Assembly: GCF_024707525.1 (NCBI RefSeq) | Contig: NZ_CP062231.1 | Location: 558,001-622,000, forward strand | Length of the DNA stretch: 64,000 nt | Direction: 5' to 3' | DNA from: Rhizobium sp. TH2 | GTDB taxonomy: Bacteria > Pseudomonadota > Alphaproteobacteria > Rhizobiales > Rhizobiaceae | Part shown: positions 63,677 through 64,000 of the stretch, in pieces | Layout: every line of letters starts with the position of its first letter | Numbering within the stretch: position 1 is the stretch's first letter | Made by a program: the position numbers and the translations under genes | Notes under the pieces: generated by a model | What the model was told of the DNA's origin: nothing | Seen by the model: only the letters and a program-made list of their open reading frames with translations | Database searches by the model: none

Positions 63677-64000
63677 TCAGATCGGGAACACAAAGTCGGC
63701 TTCCTGTAGGTCTCCGATCTTCACGCCCATGAGCAGCACGCTGCCGCCGTCATACGCGATCGTCACGCCCGCATTGCTCGAAGTAGCCGCGTCGACGACG
63801 GCATCGAAGTTGTCGAACATGCCGCTGAAATCGATCTTGTCGGCGCCCTTGCCGAAATCCGTGATCCTGTCCTTGCCGTCGCCGGCCTCGAACACGAATG
63901 TATCGACGCCAAAGCTGCCTGTCAGCTTGTCATTGCCTTCGTCGCCATGGATCGTGTCACTGCCCTTGCCGCCGTTGAGAATGTCTCCGCCGCCTTCGCC
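63677..64000 (-). CDS. RTX calcium-binding protein, C-terminal part only (runs off the window)
   Basis: The frame is open to the window edge, so the N-terminus is missing. The last two nonapeptide-type repeats are visible (GGDILNGGKGSDTIHGDEGNDKLTG), followed by the typical RTX tail FVFEAGDGKDRITDFGKGAD and a C-terminal part ending FVFPI. RTX proteins fold on binding Ca2+ outside the cell and are usually exported by a type I system. The function of the N-terminal part cannot be judged from here. Confidence 0.88.
   Translation of the reverse strand, partial: GEGGGDILNGGKGSDTIHGDEGNDKLTGSFGVDTFVFEAGDGKDRITDFGKGADKIDFSGMFDNFDAVVDAATSSNAGVTIAYDGGSVLLMGVKIGDLQEADFVFPI

Overview
The window looks like chromosome of a Rhizobiaceae member (Rhizobium/Agrobacterium/Neorhizobium-type alphaproteobacterium). 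The case rests on a high-GC core with BA14K, DUF992 and RTX proteins, a hemin-uptake locus with a RirA-like iron box, an RpoH-type promoter before dnaK, and the gene set mgsA-glk-ABC exporter-dapB-gpmA. No rRNA operon, CRISPR array or complete insertion sequence was seen. Assignments rest on reading the sequence; no database search was run.

Region 1 (about 710-24064) is a genomic island in the 3' end of a tRNA-Leu(CAG) gene. A tyrosine integrase (22680-23873) lies next to the tRNA. The tRNA 3' end, its downstream terminator and the integrase upstream region are repeated imperfectly at 568-726, which marks the far boundary and suggests that related elements once stood in tandem. The left part carries recombination baggage: a second tyrosine recombinase, an AlpA-like regulator, a helix-turn-helix protein and a frameshifted type III restriction fragment. 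The cargo is a sulfate-ester utilisation system: a two-component system (kinase, FixJ-like regulator, lone receiver), a HAD hydrolase, a formylglycine-generating enzyme, two outer-membrane proteins, a Tat-exported arylsulfatase, a secreted alkylsulfatase, and accessory envelope proteins, an ion antiporter and a lipoprotein lipase. The same roughly 25-bp motif stands before both the HAD/FGE operon and the arylsulfatase, so one activator probably drives both.

Region 2 (24047-41717) is core genome: tRNA-Leu, BA14K, SelT/W-like protein, CysZ/EI24-like membrane protein, nth, DUF2244, an Ada/Ogt-type methyltransferase, an aldose epimerase relative, gpmA, dapB, an MsbA-like ABC exporter, glk, mgsA, an M20 dipeptidase, a class A penicillin-binding protein, dnaK and dnaJ.

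Region 3 (41737-57786) is an exopolysaccharide locus. It has a Wzx-type flippase fused to two alpha/beta-hydrolase domains, a GumK-like and a GT4 glycosyltransferase, a Wzc/GumC-like chain-length protein without a visible P-loop, and a Wzy-like polymerase. Facing it is a tightly packed six-gene operon: carrier protein, acyl-CoA dehydrogenase, amino acid:[carrier protein] ligase, DUF1839, GH2 beta-mannosidase, GH5 glycosidase. This linkage of an aminoacyl-carrier-protein module to glycosidases and polysaccharide assembly is the most interesting uncharacterised system here.

Region 4 (57932-64000) is iron/heme uptake: tonB on the minus strand, facing hemP-hmuS-hmuT-hmuU-hmuV, with a TGA-N9-TCA box between them. 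The window ends inside an RTX calcium-binding protein on the minus strand.
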